Counted from the stretch's first letter, positions 28,239 through 38,798 are shown. The stretch: 64,000 nt of DNA from Cellvibrionaceae bacterium AOL6 (GCA_003265435.1 NOXC01000004.1:124001-188000); one strand, 5' to 3'. Made by a program: numbers and translations. The notes: generated by a model not told the origin, from the letters alone.

Positions 28239-30886
28239 TTTTTCGCCTTTTTACTCTTCGGGCTGCCCTGCTCGACCCACTTACCCTTTTCGTAAGTAGC
28301 CTTCCAGCCGCTTGGCTTGCCGTCAATTTCACTTTGCACGTAATGCTCTTTGCTCTTGCGCGAAAAGCGGATGATCGCGTCGTTCCCATCCTCATCTTCG
28401 ACCGGTGCTTTCAGCAAAAACGCGTATTTTGGATCGAGCTCTTCCGCATGAGGCAGAATTTCTTTCACCTTGGGCGCTCGTGTTTCACGGTTCTTCGGAA
28501 AGCCCTTTGCCGCAAGGAACATCCCCGCCGCGCCGTCGCGCAACACATAGTGATCATCGACCTTTTCACATTGCAATTCCGGCATGGAAATCGGGTCCAT
28601 TTTAGGGGGCGCCGCCTCACCGTTTTTCAACAGTTTACGCGTGTTCTTACAACTTTCGTTGGTGCAGCCAAAATATTTACCAAAGCGACCACTCTTGAGC
28701 TGCATGTCATTGCCGCATTTGTCGCACTCAATCAGTGGGCCGTCATAGCCCTTGATGCGGAACTGGCCCTGCTCCACTTCATACCCCTCACAATCGGGGT
28801 TATTGCCGCAAATATGAATTTTGCGGCTTTCATCAAGCAGGTAACTGTCCATCGCGCTGTTACAAATGGGACAGCGCCTTTTCATACGAAGCTGGTTGGT
28901 CTCCGCCTCTTCATCGTCGGCATCCACCGCTTCGTCGCCGGAGACCAGATTCATTGTGTTTTTGCAGCGCTCTTTCGGCGGCAAGGCATAACCGGAGCAG
29001 CCGAGAAACACGCCCGTTGCGCCTGTACGGATTTGCATGTGACGGCCGCAGTTTCCGCACTCGATATCGGTGCTAACGGGCTCATTGCGTCGCATGCCCG
29101 CATCACTCTCTCTGGCTTTATCCAGCGTTTCAGAGAATGCGGCGTAGAACTCGTTCAACAAGTCGAGCCAATTACGCTGTCCGTCCGCAACATGGTCCAG
29201 ACGCTCTTCCATGCCCGCCGTAAACCCGTAATCCATCAAGTCGCTGAAACTCTCAACGAGACGTTCGGTGACGATGTCACCCATCTTGTCTGCATGAAAG
29301 CGCTTGTTCTCGAGGTGTACATAACCTCGATCTTGAATAGTCGAGATGATCGACGCATAGGTGGATGGCCGACCGATGCCGCGCTTTTCCAACTCCTTGA
29401 CCAAGCTCGCTTCGGTGTAGCGTGCGGGAGGTTTGGTGAAATGCTGCTTGGGCAGTAACTCATTCAAGTCGAGCGCATCACCCACTTTGACGTCGGGTAA
29501 GATGCCCTCTTCGTCTTTTTTAGGCGGCTGAGGCATCACACGTGTGTAACCGTCGAAGCGAAGCACTCGGCCCTTCGCGCGCAGCTCAAAATTCCCGGCT
29601 TCGACGACAACAGAGGTACTGGTGTACTCTGCATCGACCATCTGACACGCGACAAACTGGTTCCAGATAAGCTGATACAGACGCTCTGCATCGCGCTCCA
29701 TTCCGCTCAGTTGCGTCCCTTTGACGCCGACATCGGAAGGGCGGATGGCCTCGTGCGCCTCTTGCGCATTGGCGTTTGCACTGGAGTAGATACGCGGACT
29801 GTCCGGCAGATATTTACTGCCAAACTGTTCGTCAATAAAGCCACGACAGCTTTCCACCGCCTCTTTGCTCAGGTTCACGCTGTCAGTACGCATGTAGGTG
29901 ATGTAGCCCGCCTCATAGAGGCGTTGCGCCAACATCATGGTTTTTTTGACGCCGAACCCCAGCCGTGTGGACGCGGCCTGCTGCAGAGTCGAGGTGATAA
30001 AAGGAGCGCCCGGTTTGGATCGGGTGGGTTTGTCATCGCGCTTGGCAACCTGATAGCTGCTCTGCTTCAGCGCATCCACCGCCTGCATCGCAGACGCTTC
30101 GTTCAAAGGTTTGAATTGGGTCTCACCCTGCTTTTTAACTTCACACTGAAGCTGCTTGCCCTCGCGGGTATCGAGCAAGGCGTGAACGGTCCAGAACTCT
30201 TCCGGGATGAACGCGCGAATTTCGCGCTCCCGTTCGGTCACAAGGCGTACAGCGACGGACTGAACGCGGCCCGCCGACAATCCTCGGGCAATTTTTTCCC
30301 ACAGCAGTGGCGACACCATATAGCCCACCACCCTGTCCAGGAACCGTCTGGCCTGCTGGGCATTGACGCGGTTCTGGTCGACTTGGCCGGGGGATTTAAA
30401 GGCTTCTTGAATCGCGCTTTTAGTGATCTCATTGAACACGACGCGACGATACTGATCGGGATTACCGCCGATGGCTTCACGCAGGTGCCAGGCAATGGCC
30501 TCTCCCTCACGATCCAAATCCGTTGCGAGGTAGATGGTGTCAGCGTCAGCGGCGAGCTTTTTCAGTTCAGCGACGACCTTCTCCTTACCGGGCAAGATCT
30601 CGTAGTGCGCTTTCCAGCCATTTTCAGGGTCGATGCCCATGCGCTTGATCAGCTGTTCACGGGCTTTCGCTGCTTTGTGACGCGCTTTTTCTTCAGGAGA
30701 AAGCTTGCGCGTAATCGCGGCCTGACGAGCGCGCTCCTTGGGGTCAACACTGCCGTTGCCGGAGCCACTTGTGGGCAGGTCACGAATATGACCGACACTG
30801 GATTTTACGATGAAATCCTTGCCAAGGTATTTGTTGATCGTTTTGGCCTTGGCCGGTGATTCCACAATAACTAAGGACTTTCCCAT
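28235..30886 (-). CDS. topA: DNA topoisomerase I
   Basis: Type IA topoisomerase of 883 residues that relaxes negative supercoils. The TOPRIM domain begins at the N-terminus ([20 protein letters not shown], then [14 protein letters not shown]). The catalytic Tyr is in [12 protein letters not shown]. Three C-terminal zinc-ribbon modules are visible, with cysteine pairs in [18 protein letters not shown] and CDKCGNDMQ and their partner pairs. The Lys-rich tail SPKSKKAKK is typical. The frame is open to an ATG at 30949, but [11 protein letters not shown] is the family start. Two long open frames on the opposite strand inside this gene are shadows. The stop overlaps the DUF6586 start. Confidence 0.97.
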   Translation of the reverse strand: MGKSLVIVESPAKAKTINKYLGKDFIVKSSVGHIRDLPTSGSGNGSVDPKERARQAAITRKLSPEEKARHKAAKAREQLIKRMGIDPENGWKAHYEILPGKEKVVAELKKLAADADTIYLATDLDREGEAIAWHLREAIGGNPDQYRRVVFNEITKSAIQEAFKSPGQVDQNRVNAQQARRFLDRVVGYMVSPLLWEKIARGLSAGRVQSVAVRLVTEREREIRAFIPEEFWTVHALLDTREGKQLQCEVKKQGETQFKPLNEASAMQAVDALKQSSYQVAKRDDKPTRSKPGAPFITSTLQQAASTRLGFGVKKTMMLAQRLYEAGYITYMRTDSVNLSKEAVESCRGFIDEQFGSKYLPDSPRIYSSANANAQEAHEAIRPSDVGVKGTQLSGMERDAERLYQLIWNQFVACQMVDAEYTSTSVVVEAGNFELRAKGRVLRFDGYTRVMPQPPKKDEEGILPDVKVGDALDLNELLPKQHFTKPPARYTEASLVKELEKRGIGRPSTYASIISTIQDRGYVHLENKRFHADKMGDIVTERLVESFSDLMDYGFTAGMEERLDHVADGQRNWLDLLNEFYAAFSETLDKARESDAGMRRNEPVSTDIECGNCGRHMQIRTGATGVFLGCSGYALPPKERCKNTMNLVSGDEAVDADDEEAETNQLRMKRRCPICNSAMDSYLLDESRKIHICGNNPDCEGYEVEQGQFRIKGYDGPLIECDKCGNDMQLKSGRFGKYFGCTNESCKNTRKLLKNGEAAPPKMDPISMPELQCEKVDDHYVLRDGAAGMFLAAKGFPKNRETRAPKVKEILPHAEELDPKYAFLLKAPVEDEDGNDAIIRFSRKSKEHYVQSEIDGKPSGWKATYEKGKWVEQGSPKSKKAKK

Positions 30887-31206
30887 AAAAAACCATTCAG
30901 ATTGGGGCTTGTCGCCCGATTCAACATCCTGTGTGCTGCTCGTCCACACGGGTTACGCAACGTGACACTTGCCGGAGGAGTCGTCTTCGCCCCCGCGAAT
31001 ATCGACCGACAAGAGAACGATCAAGCCAGTCTCAATACCGGCCAGAACGATTGGGGTGCACATATATAAGTGCAAAGAACGACGAGGTCAAGTGAACCCC
31101 GTAGACCGCAACCGCGATCACAGTGGCAAAAACAGCATTTGCGCGACACGGCTCAGTCCTATATAAACACAGTCTGAATGAATACAATATTGCTCACTCC
31201 CGGCCT
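30887..31206. other. 320-bp divergent intergenic region between topA and an unknown gene
   Basis: It must hold the topA promoter and that of the plus-strand gene at 31207. The only structure I see is TGCAC-N8-GTGCA at 31057-31074, centred on an AT-only stretch, which could be an operator. No LexA-like box and no small gene were found. Confidence 0.5.
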
Positions 31207-32019
31207 ATGTCCAACGTTTCGATCATTTTGAGCTGTGTCGCTGTCGCGGTGTTCGCGCTGATATGGGTCAGTGTGATCAACACACGACAAACCCGCAAGC
31301 GGCTCATTAATCAGCGCCTGATGCAGCTTAAACGACGCGTCAGCGAGCTCGAAGAGCTTGCCGTGGCGCTGGAAAGTCTGTTGGGATCGACCCGTATCGC
31401 CACATTGATTCTCGACGAGGTCGCGGACACGCTACGAGGCATGATTCAAATTGCGCCCAACAGCCAGACTATGGAGCTAACGCTGAGCAACACGCTGCAA
31501 CATCAGCAGGAAATCAGCTCAGCCAGTTATCAGCCGCAATTAAACCGATTGCAGGAAACCGACGCGCAAATTGCCCGGGCCCAGTACCTGCTGGGCGAAG
31601 CAGGTCGCGTCGTCCGTAAACGACAATCGGCTGGCGCCCTGGAGGTGTCAGAGATGAATCACTTCATTGAAGAACTGGCTTGGGCGCATCTGATGGTCGG
31701 TGTGGTCAGCCTGACCGCTCAGGGTCACAAAGCCATGTTGGCCGGCAACGTCTTGCGTGCCTTTGCGTTTTATAAAAAAGCACAACAAAGTGCCGCCTCG
31801 TCTACCATTGCAGACGAGCGTCGACATCAGTTCATCAAAGAATTGGGTGAAATACTGGCCAACAAAAGAAAATCTATCAGCCTCTCGCTGATGCCCGAAT
31901 CCGGCTATAACCCTGATACTGTTCCCCAACGAAAGCAAACCAAGCGGCCGGCTGCGGACAGACGGGTCGGGGAAGACGAGCAGGTGCAGGTGCCAGTCGC
32001 CAGTCAGGATCCGACGTGA
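31207..32019 (+). CDS. Membrane-anchored coiled-coil protein, unknown
   Basis: A 270-residue protein. One N-terminal membrane helix (IILSCVAVAVFALIWVSVI) is followed by a basic stop-transfer (NTRQTRKRL), a helical region with coiled-coil character (RLMQLKRRVSELEELAVALE), more helices, and a polar, probably disordered tail rich in K, R, Q and P. The helices are expected to be cytoplasmic. The start MSNVSI was chosen because it directly precedes the membrane helix. It overlaps the next, convergent gene by 16 bp at the 3' ends. No function can be assigned. Confidence 0.65.
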   Translation: MSNVSIILSCVAVAVFALIWVSVINTRQTRKRLINQRLMQLKRRVSELEELAVALESLLGSTRIATLILDEVADTLRGMIQIAPNSQTMELTLSNTLQHQQEISSASYQPQLNRLQETDAQIARAQYLLGEAGRVVRKRQSAGALEVSEMNHFIEELAWAHLMVGVVSLTAQGHKAMLAGNVLRAFAFYKKAQQSAASSTIADERRHQFIKELGEILANKRKSISLSLMPESGYNPDTVPQRKQTKRPAADRRVGEDEQVQVPVASQDPT

Positions 32020-32507
32020 GCCCTTTGCCAGGCACGTAACCAGGCCTTCAGCGCGTCCAGTGAAGCCGTGGGGTCCTCCCCCTTATAGCGTTCATTCCAT
32101 GCAGCGAACACCCCAAAGCGGCCACTGCCCACCGCATAGATTCCGTCTGGTGCTTCATCCAACAGGGTTGTCACCCGATCCGGCAAGACCAGATTTGCGT
32201 CCATTTCAGCGCTGGACCAATCCCAGAACCCATGTGCATGTGCGCCGTGACTGAAGCCCTTCTTGACCAGCATCCACTCTGCTAACGCGGCCTCTGAATC
32301 TTCGTCCACTGGCAAGAGGTAATTCGCCAGCGCGCGCCCGTCTTTGTCTCGCACCTCGCCGATAAACACCTTCAAACCAAAGCTCAGAGCTTGCTGCCGA
32401 ACCTTGGCGATGCGCGTCTGGGCGTTGTTCGGTCGCATCAACATGACCGGGCCGACAATCATGGCGAGCGCTAGCGCGACAAAAACGAAAGGTAATACAG
32501 CATCCAT
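32004..32507 (-). CDS. Single-pass membrane protein, conserved hypothetical
   Basis: A 167-residue protein with one N-terminal helix (VLPFVFVALALAMIVGPVML), a short basic stretch (NAQTRIAKVRQQALSFGL) and a soluble domain ending in helices with many Trp (LKAWLRAWQRA). HAHGFWDW and FGVFAAWNERY are distinctive. I know no function. From memory, a similar pair of genes occurs near topA in Pseudomonas. Its 3' end overlaps the convergent neighbour by 16 bp. Confidence 0.65.
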   Translation of the reverse strand: MDAVLPFVFVALALAMIVGPVMLMRPNNAQTRIAKVRQQALSFGLKVFIGEVRDKDGRALANYLLPVDEDSEAALAEWMLVKKGFSHGAHAHGFWDWSSAEMDANLVLPDRVTTLLDEAPDGIYAVGSGRFGVFAAWNERYKGEDPTASLDALKAWLRAWQRAHVGS

Positions 32508-32642
32508 CTGACGCGTTTCCTATTGGTCTATAGGGCCCGCAGGCCTATAATCGAGGGAAGAAGTGATGCCGCTATCGTAGGGGACAGCCGGCACGATAAC
32601 AATACAAAAGCACAACGCACAAAGACCAGGAAGGGAACACAC

Positions 32643-33071
32643 ATGGGCGCTTATAAACACATCCTCGTCGGCCTCGATCTCAGCGAAGAAAGCGGCTTGG
32701 TATTGAAAAAAGCGGCAGCATTGGCCGCAATCCACGATGCCCACATCAGTGTGGCGCATATTGTCGAGCCTCTGGCCTTTGCTTATGGTGGCGACGTGCC
32801 TTTGGATATGAGTGAGGCTCAGGCCATCGTCGAAGATCAGGCAAATATGCGCCTGGACAAGATTCTGGAAGAGCACGGGGTCAGCGCCTGCGACCGTATC
32901 GTGACCGTCGGCCAAACGACGGCTGAGCTGCACCGCATCGCCAAAGAAAGTGAAATCGACTTGATTGTCGTCGGAAGCCATGGTCGTCACGGACTTGCCT
33001 TATTGTTCGGCTCCACCGCAAACGGCGTGCTCCACGGCGCATGCTGCGACGTACTCGCCGTTCGAGTCTGA
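32643..33071 (+). CDS. Universal stress protein, UspA family
   Basis: A 142-residue single-domain Usp. The fold starts with YKHILVGLDLSEES and carries the nucleotide-loop signature GSHGRHGLALLFGSTANGV, the G-x2-G-x9-G(S) pattern of ATP-binding Usp proteins, so it may bind ATP. GGAAGGG lies 7 bases before the ATG. It is convergent with uup and separated from it by a strong hairpin. Stress or growth-arrest expression is typical of the family. Confidence 0.93.
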   Translation: MGAYKHILVGLDLSEESGLVLKKAAALAAIHDAHISVAHIVEPLAFAYGGDVPLDMSEAQAIVEDQANMRLDKILEEHGVSACDRIVTVGQTTAELHRIAKESEIDLIVVGSHGRHGLALLFGSTANGVLHGACCDVLAVRV

Positions 33072-33078
33072 TTCATGT

Positions 33079-33101
33079 GGAGGCACATACTGCGTGCCTC
33101 C
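33079..33101. terminator. Hairpin between convergent usp and uup
   Basis: Perfect stem GGAGGCAC / GTGCCTCC with a 7-nt loop, 7 bp after the usp stop and 6 bp from the uup stop. There is no long T-run. It probably marks both transcript 3' ends. Confidence 0.5.
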
Positions 33102-33106
33102 TGGGC

Positions 33107-35026
33107 TTAACCCGCAGCCCCCTCTTTCATCGCCTCGAGCTCCTCCCAGCGACTGTATAGCGTTTCAAGCTCCGCCTCGCAGTCGGCAAGCGCCTTCAGC
33201 ACGGCCTGCACGCGGTCGGAATCCTGACTGTAAAAATCCGGTGCACCCACCTGTTGATGAAAATCTTCAACCTTGGCTTCTTGCTTCTCAATTAGTGTGG
33301 GCAAACGATCGAGTTCACGCTGAAGTTTGTAACTGAGCTTCTGCACTGCGGCTTTTGGTGATGTTGTAGAAGCTTTAGGCTCCGGCGTTGCAGACGTTTG
33401 CGCTGCCCCGGACGGGCCGGTTTCACCGCTAATGGCTTCCCAGTTTCCGCCCTGCCTGAGCCAGTCTTGATAACCGCCGACAAACTCAGCGACCTTGCCC
33501 TGCCCTTCGAACACCAGACTTGAACCGACGACATTGTCGAGAAATTCCCGATCATGGCTCACCAATAAGACCGTTCCCTGGTACTGAAGAAGCAGGTCTT
33601 CAAGCAATGACAGCGTTTCCGTATCGAGGTCGTTGGTCGGCTCATCGAGCACTAAGACATTGCTGGGTTGCGAAAACAGTCGCGCCAGCATCACTCGACT
33701 GAGTTCCCCACCGGAGAGCGCCTTAAGGGGAGTTCGGGCACGTGCCGGGCTGAACATAAAGTCCTGCAGGTAACTCAAGATATGTTTGTCTTTGCCGTTA
33801 ATCGTCACACTCTGACGACCGGCACCGACGTTGTCTATGATATCGGCTTCGAGGTCGACCTGATCGCGCATCTGATCGAAATACGCGACATCGAGTTGCG
33901 TTCCTCGCTTAATACTGCCGCTCGTGGGCTCAAGTTCACCGATCAGGATTTTAAGAAAGGTACTCTTCCCTGCCCCGTTGGGGCCGATCAGCCCAATCTT
34001 GTCGCCGCGCAACACAAGGCCGCTGAATCGATCCACAATGGCGCGATCACCGTAGCTGAAACTGATGCCATCACACTCCGCCACCAATTTGCCAGATCGT
34101 GCACCGCTGTTGATTTCTATGTCACCGAGTTGGCGTGTTTCGCGGCGCTGGGCGCGCTGCTCGCGCATTGCTTTTAACGCTCGAACACGTCCTTCGTTCC
34201 GCGTCCGTCGAGCCTTGATGCCTTCGCGAATCCAGGCTTCTTCGCGTGCGAGTTGCTTGTCGAATTCCGCATTGTGCTTTTCTTCGGCATCGAGTTGCTG
34301 CTGTTTGAACACCAAAAAATCGCTGTAGTTGCCCTGCCACACCACGAGATGGCCTCGATCCAACTCGGCGATCGAACGGGACACCTTACGCAGGAAAGCA
34401 CGGTCGTGCGTGATCGTCAGTACCGCACCAGGAAACTGCGCGATCGCGTCTTCAAGCCACTGAATCAGACCGATATCGAGATGGTTGGTCGGTTCGTCCA
34501 GCAAGAGGATGTCAGGTTGGGCAACCAAGGCCCGCGCGAGCGCCGCTTTGCGTCGCCATCCCCCGGATAAGGCCGCCATCTTTTGACCCCGATCCAGGCC
34601 AAACTCCTCCAGCATACGCTGCAGACGATGGTGGAAGTTCCAGCCATCCACCGCATCGATGCGCGATTGCAACACGGCAAGCTCCGCCAAGGAGGCTTCG
34701 TCCGCCTTCGCCGATAGCGCCTCAAATGCCGCCAGATCCTCCAGGAGTGCTGAGGCGCCCTCTGCCACATAGTCACGCACGGGGGTTTGAGACGCTTCGG
34801 GCATGGCCTGCCCCAGCATGGCAATGCGCAAATCGGGATGGCGGTATATCGTTCCCGCATCCACTTCCTGCAAGCCAAGCACGGTGCGCATCAGTGTGGA
34901 TTTACCTTCACCATTGCGACCAATCAGGCCTATTCGGTCGCCTCGCTCAATCTGAAAGTGAATATGATCGAAGAGAATCTGTTCTCCGAAGGCAAGTTGG
35001 ACGTCATCAAATCGTAGTAAGGGCAT
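33107..35026 (-). CDS. uup: ABC-F ATPase, Uup-like
   Basis: A 639-residue soluble ABC-F protein with two ATPase domains. Walker A motifs are GRNGEGKST and GPNGAGKST, signatures are LSGGWRRKAALARAL and LSGGELSRVMLARLF, and Walker B motifs are LLDEPTNHLD and VLDEPTNDLD. A charged interdomain linker (AWIREGIKARRTRNEGRVRA) and a C-terminal coiled coil (about 565-635) are typical of Uup, which acts in ribosome-linked functions and limits precise transposon excision. The start MPLLRFDDVQLAFGEQ was preferred to the ATG at 35074. It is divergent from slt. Confidence 0.92.
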   Translation of the reverse strand: MPLLRFDDVQLAFGEQILFDHIHFQIERGDRIGLIGRNGEGKSTLMRTVLGLQEVDAGTIYRHPDLRIAMLGQAMPEASQTPVRDYVAEGASALLEDLAAFEALSAKADEASLAELAVLQSRIDAVDGWNFHHRLQRMLEEFGLDRGQKMAALSGGWRRKAALARALVAQPDILLLDEPTNHLDIGLIQWLEDAIAQFPGAVLTITHDRAFLRKVSRSIAELDRGHLVVWQGNYSDFLVFKQQQLDAEEKHNAEFDKQLAREEAWIREGIKARRTRNEGRVRALKAMREQRAQRRETRQLGDIEINSGARSGKLVAECDGISFSYGDRAIVDRFSGLVLRGDKIGLIGPNGAGKSTFLKILIGELEPTSGSIKRGTQLDVAYFDQMRDQVDLEADIIDNVGAGRQSVTINGKDKHILSYLQDFMFSPARARTPLKALSGGELSRVMLARLFSQPSNVLVLDEPTNDLDTETLSLLEDLLLQYQGTVLLVSHDREFLDNVVGSSLVFEGQGKVAEFVGGYQDWLRQGGNWEAISGETGPSGAAQTSATPEPKASTTSPKAAVQKLSYKLQRELDRLPTLIEKQEAKVEDFHQQVGAPDFYSQDSDRVQAVLKALADCEAELETLYSRWEELEAMKEGAAG

Positions 35027-35290
35027 ACCGGTATCCGTGCAGTGAGGCGCGCATGATACACCATTGAGGAACACAGGCGTCCCTCAGAATGGCACCAAAA
35101 ACGACAGGAAAGCGATAAAAATCAGAGATTTATTACATTTTTATAGTGGCTAGCATGAAGTTTTTGAACCACAATAAGTGTCAAATAGCTCAGCTTTGTG
35201 TCATCGCACAGACGTGCCCGCAAAGTAGACGCTCCCATACACCCAAGCAGGATGCCTAATTAGAGACGTTTTACGCCTGAATTACGCACT

Positions 35291-37243
35291 ATGAAGACGA
35301 TGTCTTATTTCGGTCGCGGTGTGCTCGCCACCCTGACCCTGATTGTGAGCAATGTGCTCGCCGACGAGCCCACAATAAACGAGAAGAGTCAGATCCTCAG
35401 TGAGCAACGCTATCACTACGAGCTGGCGAAATCCGCCCTCAAGAAAAAAGACCGTGCGGCCTTCGAAGAATACTACGCCGCGCTGGGAGACTACCCACTC
35501 AAGATCTATCTTGATTACGCCCAGGCGTCGGACCACCTGTATCCACTCAAAAAACCCGAAGTTGAAGCCTTCATACTCAAGCACCGCGGAAGCTATTTAG
35601 GTGAGCGCCTGCATCGCCAGTATTTGCATACGCTGGCCAAGCGAGAAAGCTGGTCCGACTTGATTTACTGGTACACTGATGAGCTTGCCAATACGTCTCT
35701 GCGCTGTCAGTGGCTACAAGCGCGCCTGGAGACAGGCGACACCACGGCCCTGAATGACGTTGCGGATGTGTGGGTAAGCCCGAAATCCCTACCAAAACAA
35801 TGCGACCCCTTATTTGCATTGTGGCAACAAAGCGACCTATTTACTCAGGACGTGATCTGGACCCGTTATGTCGGCGCAATGAAGCACCGTCAGCGCGGCC
35901 TTGCGCGTTACGTGGGCACGCTACTGGACGAAGACTACGCTGACTACCGTGACATGATGAGTGCACTGGACCAGCGCCCTCATGAAATCACGCGCCACAG
36001 CCGCTATGAGCGGCATACACCTGAGATGCAAGAAGTGATCGCATTCGGGATACAAAAATATGCGCGTCACGCGCCTCAAAAAGCGTGGAATCACTGGGAA
36101 CGCTATGAAGCCACGCGTATATTCGATGAGCAGCTTGTTGTTGAAACCAAGCTCGAGCTGATCAAGCGCCTGCTTCGCGCGGATCACATCGATGATGTCC
36201 AGCAAATCCTGGCGGCATCGCCGTCCGTGCGCGATGCTGGCACCATCGAACAGCTAATTCGAGAACTCCTGCGTCAACAGCGCTGGCAGGATGTGCAAAC
36301 CGCCATCGCCCTGCTGCCAACAGAAGATCAGCAATCTGACCGCTGGCAGTACTGGGCTGCACGCACCGCGGACGAGTTGCGCAACGACGGTACAGCCGCC
36401 GACCTCGCCCCTTACCGAAGCCTCGCCGGCAAACGCAGCTTTTACGGCTTTTTGTCTGCCGATTTGCTCTCCCAGCCCTATACCCTGCAAGAAGAACACG
36501 TCGAATTTGACGCTGAACTCTTAGCCACTCTGGCTCGCAAGCCGGCGCTGGCCCGAGCACACGAACTCTGGCTAACCGGCCATATGAGTGAAGCCTATGC
36601 TGAATGGTTCTACGGCTTGAATCGATTGTCTGCGACGGAGCTTGCCGCTGCGGGTGTGCTTGCCAGCGAATGGGGCTGGCACGACCGAGCCATTCACGCG
36701 ATGATCGCCGGACAACACTGGAATCATCTTGATGTGCGCTTCCCGCTCGCCTACAAGGAGCACATTTTCAGCGCAGCGGAGAAAACAGCCCTCGACCCAA
36801 GCTTCATTTTCGCGATTGCACGGCAGGAAAGCGCGATGTCCGAGGCCGCCCGCTCCTCAGCAGGCGCTCGCGGCCTTATGCAACTGATGCCGGCAACCGC
36901 CAAACAGACGGCCCAAAAAGCCGGCATTCCCCATCGTACAGATGACCTCTATCACGCCGAACACAATATTACGTTAGGCAGCCACTATCTGAATGAGCTG
37001 CTCGCGAAATATCAGGGGAATCGTATTCTAGCTGCGGCCGCCTACAACGCGGGGCCACATCGCGTAAGTCGCTGGGTTAGCGCAGATAGCAGCCTGCCCT
37101 TTGACGTTTGGATTGAAACGATCCCGTTCAGAGAGACACGCGGCTATGTGCAGAACGTACTGACCTTTTCGGTCATCTACAGCTTCAGGATGGGGCAACC
37201 CTCAGCCCTGATCCGCCCCGATGAGGCCAATCGAAAACTCTAG
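35291..37243 (+). CDS. slt: Soluble lytic murein transglycosylase
   Basis: A 650-residue periplasmic peptidoglycan-cleaving enzyme of the Slt70 type. A signal peptide (YFGRGVLATLTLIVSNVLA) is followed by the alpha-helical U and L superhelix domains and the C-terminal catalytic domain at about 495-640. The catalytic Glu is in IARQESAMS, with SSAGARGLMQLMPATA and NITLGSHYLNELL and AYNAGPHRVSRW completing the family signature. There is no good ribosome binding site before the ATG. It is divergent from uup, an arrangement I recall from Pseudomonas. Confidence 0.95.
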   Translation: MKTMSYFGRGVLATLTLIVSNVLADEPTINEKSQILSEQRYHYELAKSALKKKDRAAFEEYYAALGDYPLKIYLDYAQASDHLYPLKKPEVEAFILKHRGSYLGERLHRQYLHTLAKRESWSDLIYWYTDELANTSLRCQWLQARLETGDTTALNDVADVWVSPKSLPKQCDPLFALWQQSDLFTQDVIWTRYVGAMKHRQRGLARYVGTLLDEDYADYRDMMSALDQRPHEITRHSRYERHTPEMQEVIAFGIQKYARHAPQKAWNHWERYEATRIFDEQLVVETKLELIKRLLRADHIDDVQQILAASPSVRDAGTIEQLIRELLRQQRWQDVQTAIALLPTEDQQSDRWQYWAARTADELRNDGTAADLAPYRSLAGKRSFYGFLSADLLSQPYTLQEEHVEFDAELLATLARKPALARAHELWLTGHMSEAYAEWFYGLNRLSATELAAAGVLASEWGWHDRAIHAMIAGQHWNHLDVRFPLAYKEHIFSAAEKTALDPSFIFAIARQESAMSEAARSSAGARGLMQLMPATAKQTAQKAGIPHRTDDLYHAEHNITLGSHYLNELLAKYQGNRILAAAAYNAGPHRVSRWVSADSSLPFDVWIETIPFRETRGYVQNVLTFSVIYSFRMGQPSALIRPDEANRKL

Positions 37244-37252
37244 CGGTAGCGG

Positions 37253-37501
37253 CTAGATCTTCTGCAGGGTCTGAATCCATACCGACAGGCCCTGCTCATC
37301 GAAGGGCCAGTACAATTTACTCCTCGTCGGAACGTGTTCGAGCACGGGAATGCGGGTTTTGTATTGCACCAGCAAGGACTTGTCTCGGTAGATATCGACC
37401 TTCGCCACATGAAAACTGGGCCAAAGCGGGTGCGCTTGGAGCAGAACCAATGCGTCGTCACAAAGTCCGCAATCCTGGCTACCATAGAGGGTGAGTTCCA
37501 T
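37253..37501 (-). CDS. Glutaredoxin-like (DUF836) protein
   Basis: An 82-residue thioredoxin-fold protein with redox motif CGLC (YGSQDCGLCDDA) near residue 11 and the cis-Pro in RIPVLEH. It matches the short glutaredoxin-like DUF836 group, whose substrates are mostly unknown. A longer open frame in another phase across this region is a shadow. It is convergent with slt, 9 bp apart. Confidence 0.82.
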   Translation of the reverse strand: MELTLYGSQDCGLCDDALVLLQAHPLWPSFHVAKVDIYRDKSLLVQYKTRIPVLEHVPTRSKLYWPFDEQGLSVWIQTLQKI

Positions 37502-37554
37502 ACTGTGCTCTCGAATACTGGGTGGCTATTCGCATTGAGTGACGGTGCTGTCAC

Positions 37555-38619
37555 TCAGACAAGTGTGTGGGCAGCATACCAGCCGGCCACCACAAGCGAC
37601 AGGCCGAATAAAATGAACAAAAATCGTCCGACTCGCGACTGATCACTCTGAGCGCGATAGCTCGCGCCGTCTTCTTCCGGCTCGTGTAAACGCTCGGCGT
37701 TGCGCGCAATGTGATTGGGGACGGGCGTGGCGTAAGGCCCGGGGTCTGCATCCATACTGGCTTCTGATTCCTCTATACGACGGCGGCGGTCGGGATGTCG
37801 AGCGACCACAGTGGGTACGTTTTTTTCCACTGCTTCATCGCCATTTTGGTCAGCTGTATCTTCGGTACGCGCTTCCGTCACGCCCATGCTGCTGGCGTCG
37901 ACGAAACGACTGTCATTGGAGCTTGCGACTTCGAGAATATAGTGACTGCCAGCAAAGCTGATATGGTCACCAACAAAGACCTCAGCCTGTGCGATTCTTC
38001 GATGATTCACCAAGGTTCCGTTTGAGGACCCCAAGTCAAGTAGAAAGACTCGACCGCGCTCCAAACGAAACTCTGCGTGGTTTCGGGACAGGCGCGGGCG
38101 TCTGATCACAATATCACATTCGCTGGCCCGACCGACACTGGCCTTGTCTCGAATTTCGTAGCGTATGCTGCGATCATCGCGCGCGACCAAACGGTATCGG
38201 AGTTCGGTTAAACTCGAATCCGGGGCCTCTGAGCGCTCCCCCGCTTTGACATCGGCACCCGGCAGAGGCCGCGAAAGGTTGAGCGGGCTATACGCCAAGG
38301 GTTGGATATTCGCGAGCGCTTCAGGGTCCTGCAGCTCAGAGAACAGGGTTTTCGGATCGATAATTTCAAAGTCATGGCGCGCAATCCGCAAGCGATCACC
38401 CGCGAATAGACGTTGCCCTGAATTGCCCAGCACATCATTTACCCAAACACTCTGCGGCACCAGTATAAATAATACTAGGCTGTCTTCGTTGACGTGAATT
38501 TCGGCCAATACTTGGTCTGCACCGAGGTCAATATCAACATCACTGCCACCGAATCGGTACACAGGCTTGACCAACCAAAGTGAGGGCTTGTCAGATTGAT
38601 TGTGTTTTAACTGCAGCAT
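37555..38619 (-). CDS. FHA-domain protein with C-terminal membrane anchor
   Basis: A 354-residue protein. A degenerate FHA-like half lies at about 1-90 and a well-preserved FHA domain at about 150-225 (VGRASECDIVIRRPRLSRNH, then LDLGSSNGTLVNHRRI), which by family binds phosphothreonine. After a polar, acidic linker comes one C-terminal transmembrane helix (FLFILFGLSLVVAGWYAA), so it is tail-anchored with the FHA domains in the cytoplasm. It is divergent from a PP2C phosphatase gene, but no Ser/Thr kinase is in the window. It could relay a phospho-signal to the membrane. Confidence 0.88.
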   Translation of the reverse strand: MLQLKHNQSDKPSLWLVKPVYRFGGSDVDIDLGADQVLAEIHVNEDSLVLFILVPQSVWVNDVLGNSGQRLFAGDRLRIARHDFEIIDPKTLFSELQDPEALANIQPLAYSPLNLSRPLPGADVKAGERSEAPDSSLTELRYRLVARDDRSIRYEIRDKASVGRASECDIVIRRPRLSRNHAEFRLERGRVFLLDLGSSNGTLVNHRRIAQAEVFVGDHISFAGSHYILEVASSNDSRFVDASSMGVTEARTEDTADQNGDEAVEKNVPTVVARHPDRRRRIEESEASMDADPGPYATPVPNHIARNAERLHEPEEDGASYRAQSDQSRVGRFLFILFGLSLVVAGWYAAHTLV

Positions 38620-38798
38620 AATGGGTAACGCACGCTTAATCCCGGTGTCATAACCATGTGTGGGTGCGAAGAGAAGACTTCAACCGACATACGGGGCTCG
38701 AATTGACGACCAAAGACAACGACTCTGGTCTCGAACAGGCCCTAGTGTAGTAACAAATTCATTACGCGCCCACCCTGAATGTCAGCTATTATCGAGAC

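Noticed and set aside
27980-29458. 492-codon open frame on the plus strand
   Set aside because: It lies antisense to topA and the DUF6586 gene, both of which have clear family motifs. The translation has no recognisable domain; it is a codon-bias shadow.
29711-30859. 382-codon open frame on the plus strand
   Set aside because: Antisense to the catalytic part of topA, no domain pattern.
32520-32990. 156-codon minus-strand frame
   Set aside because: Overlaps the universal stress protein, which has a good ribosome binding site and family motif.
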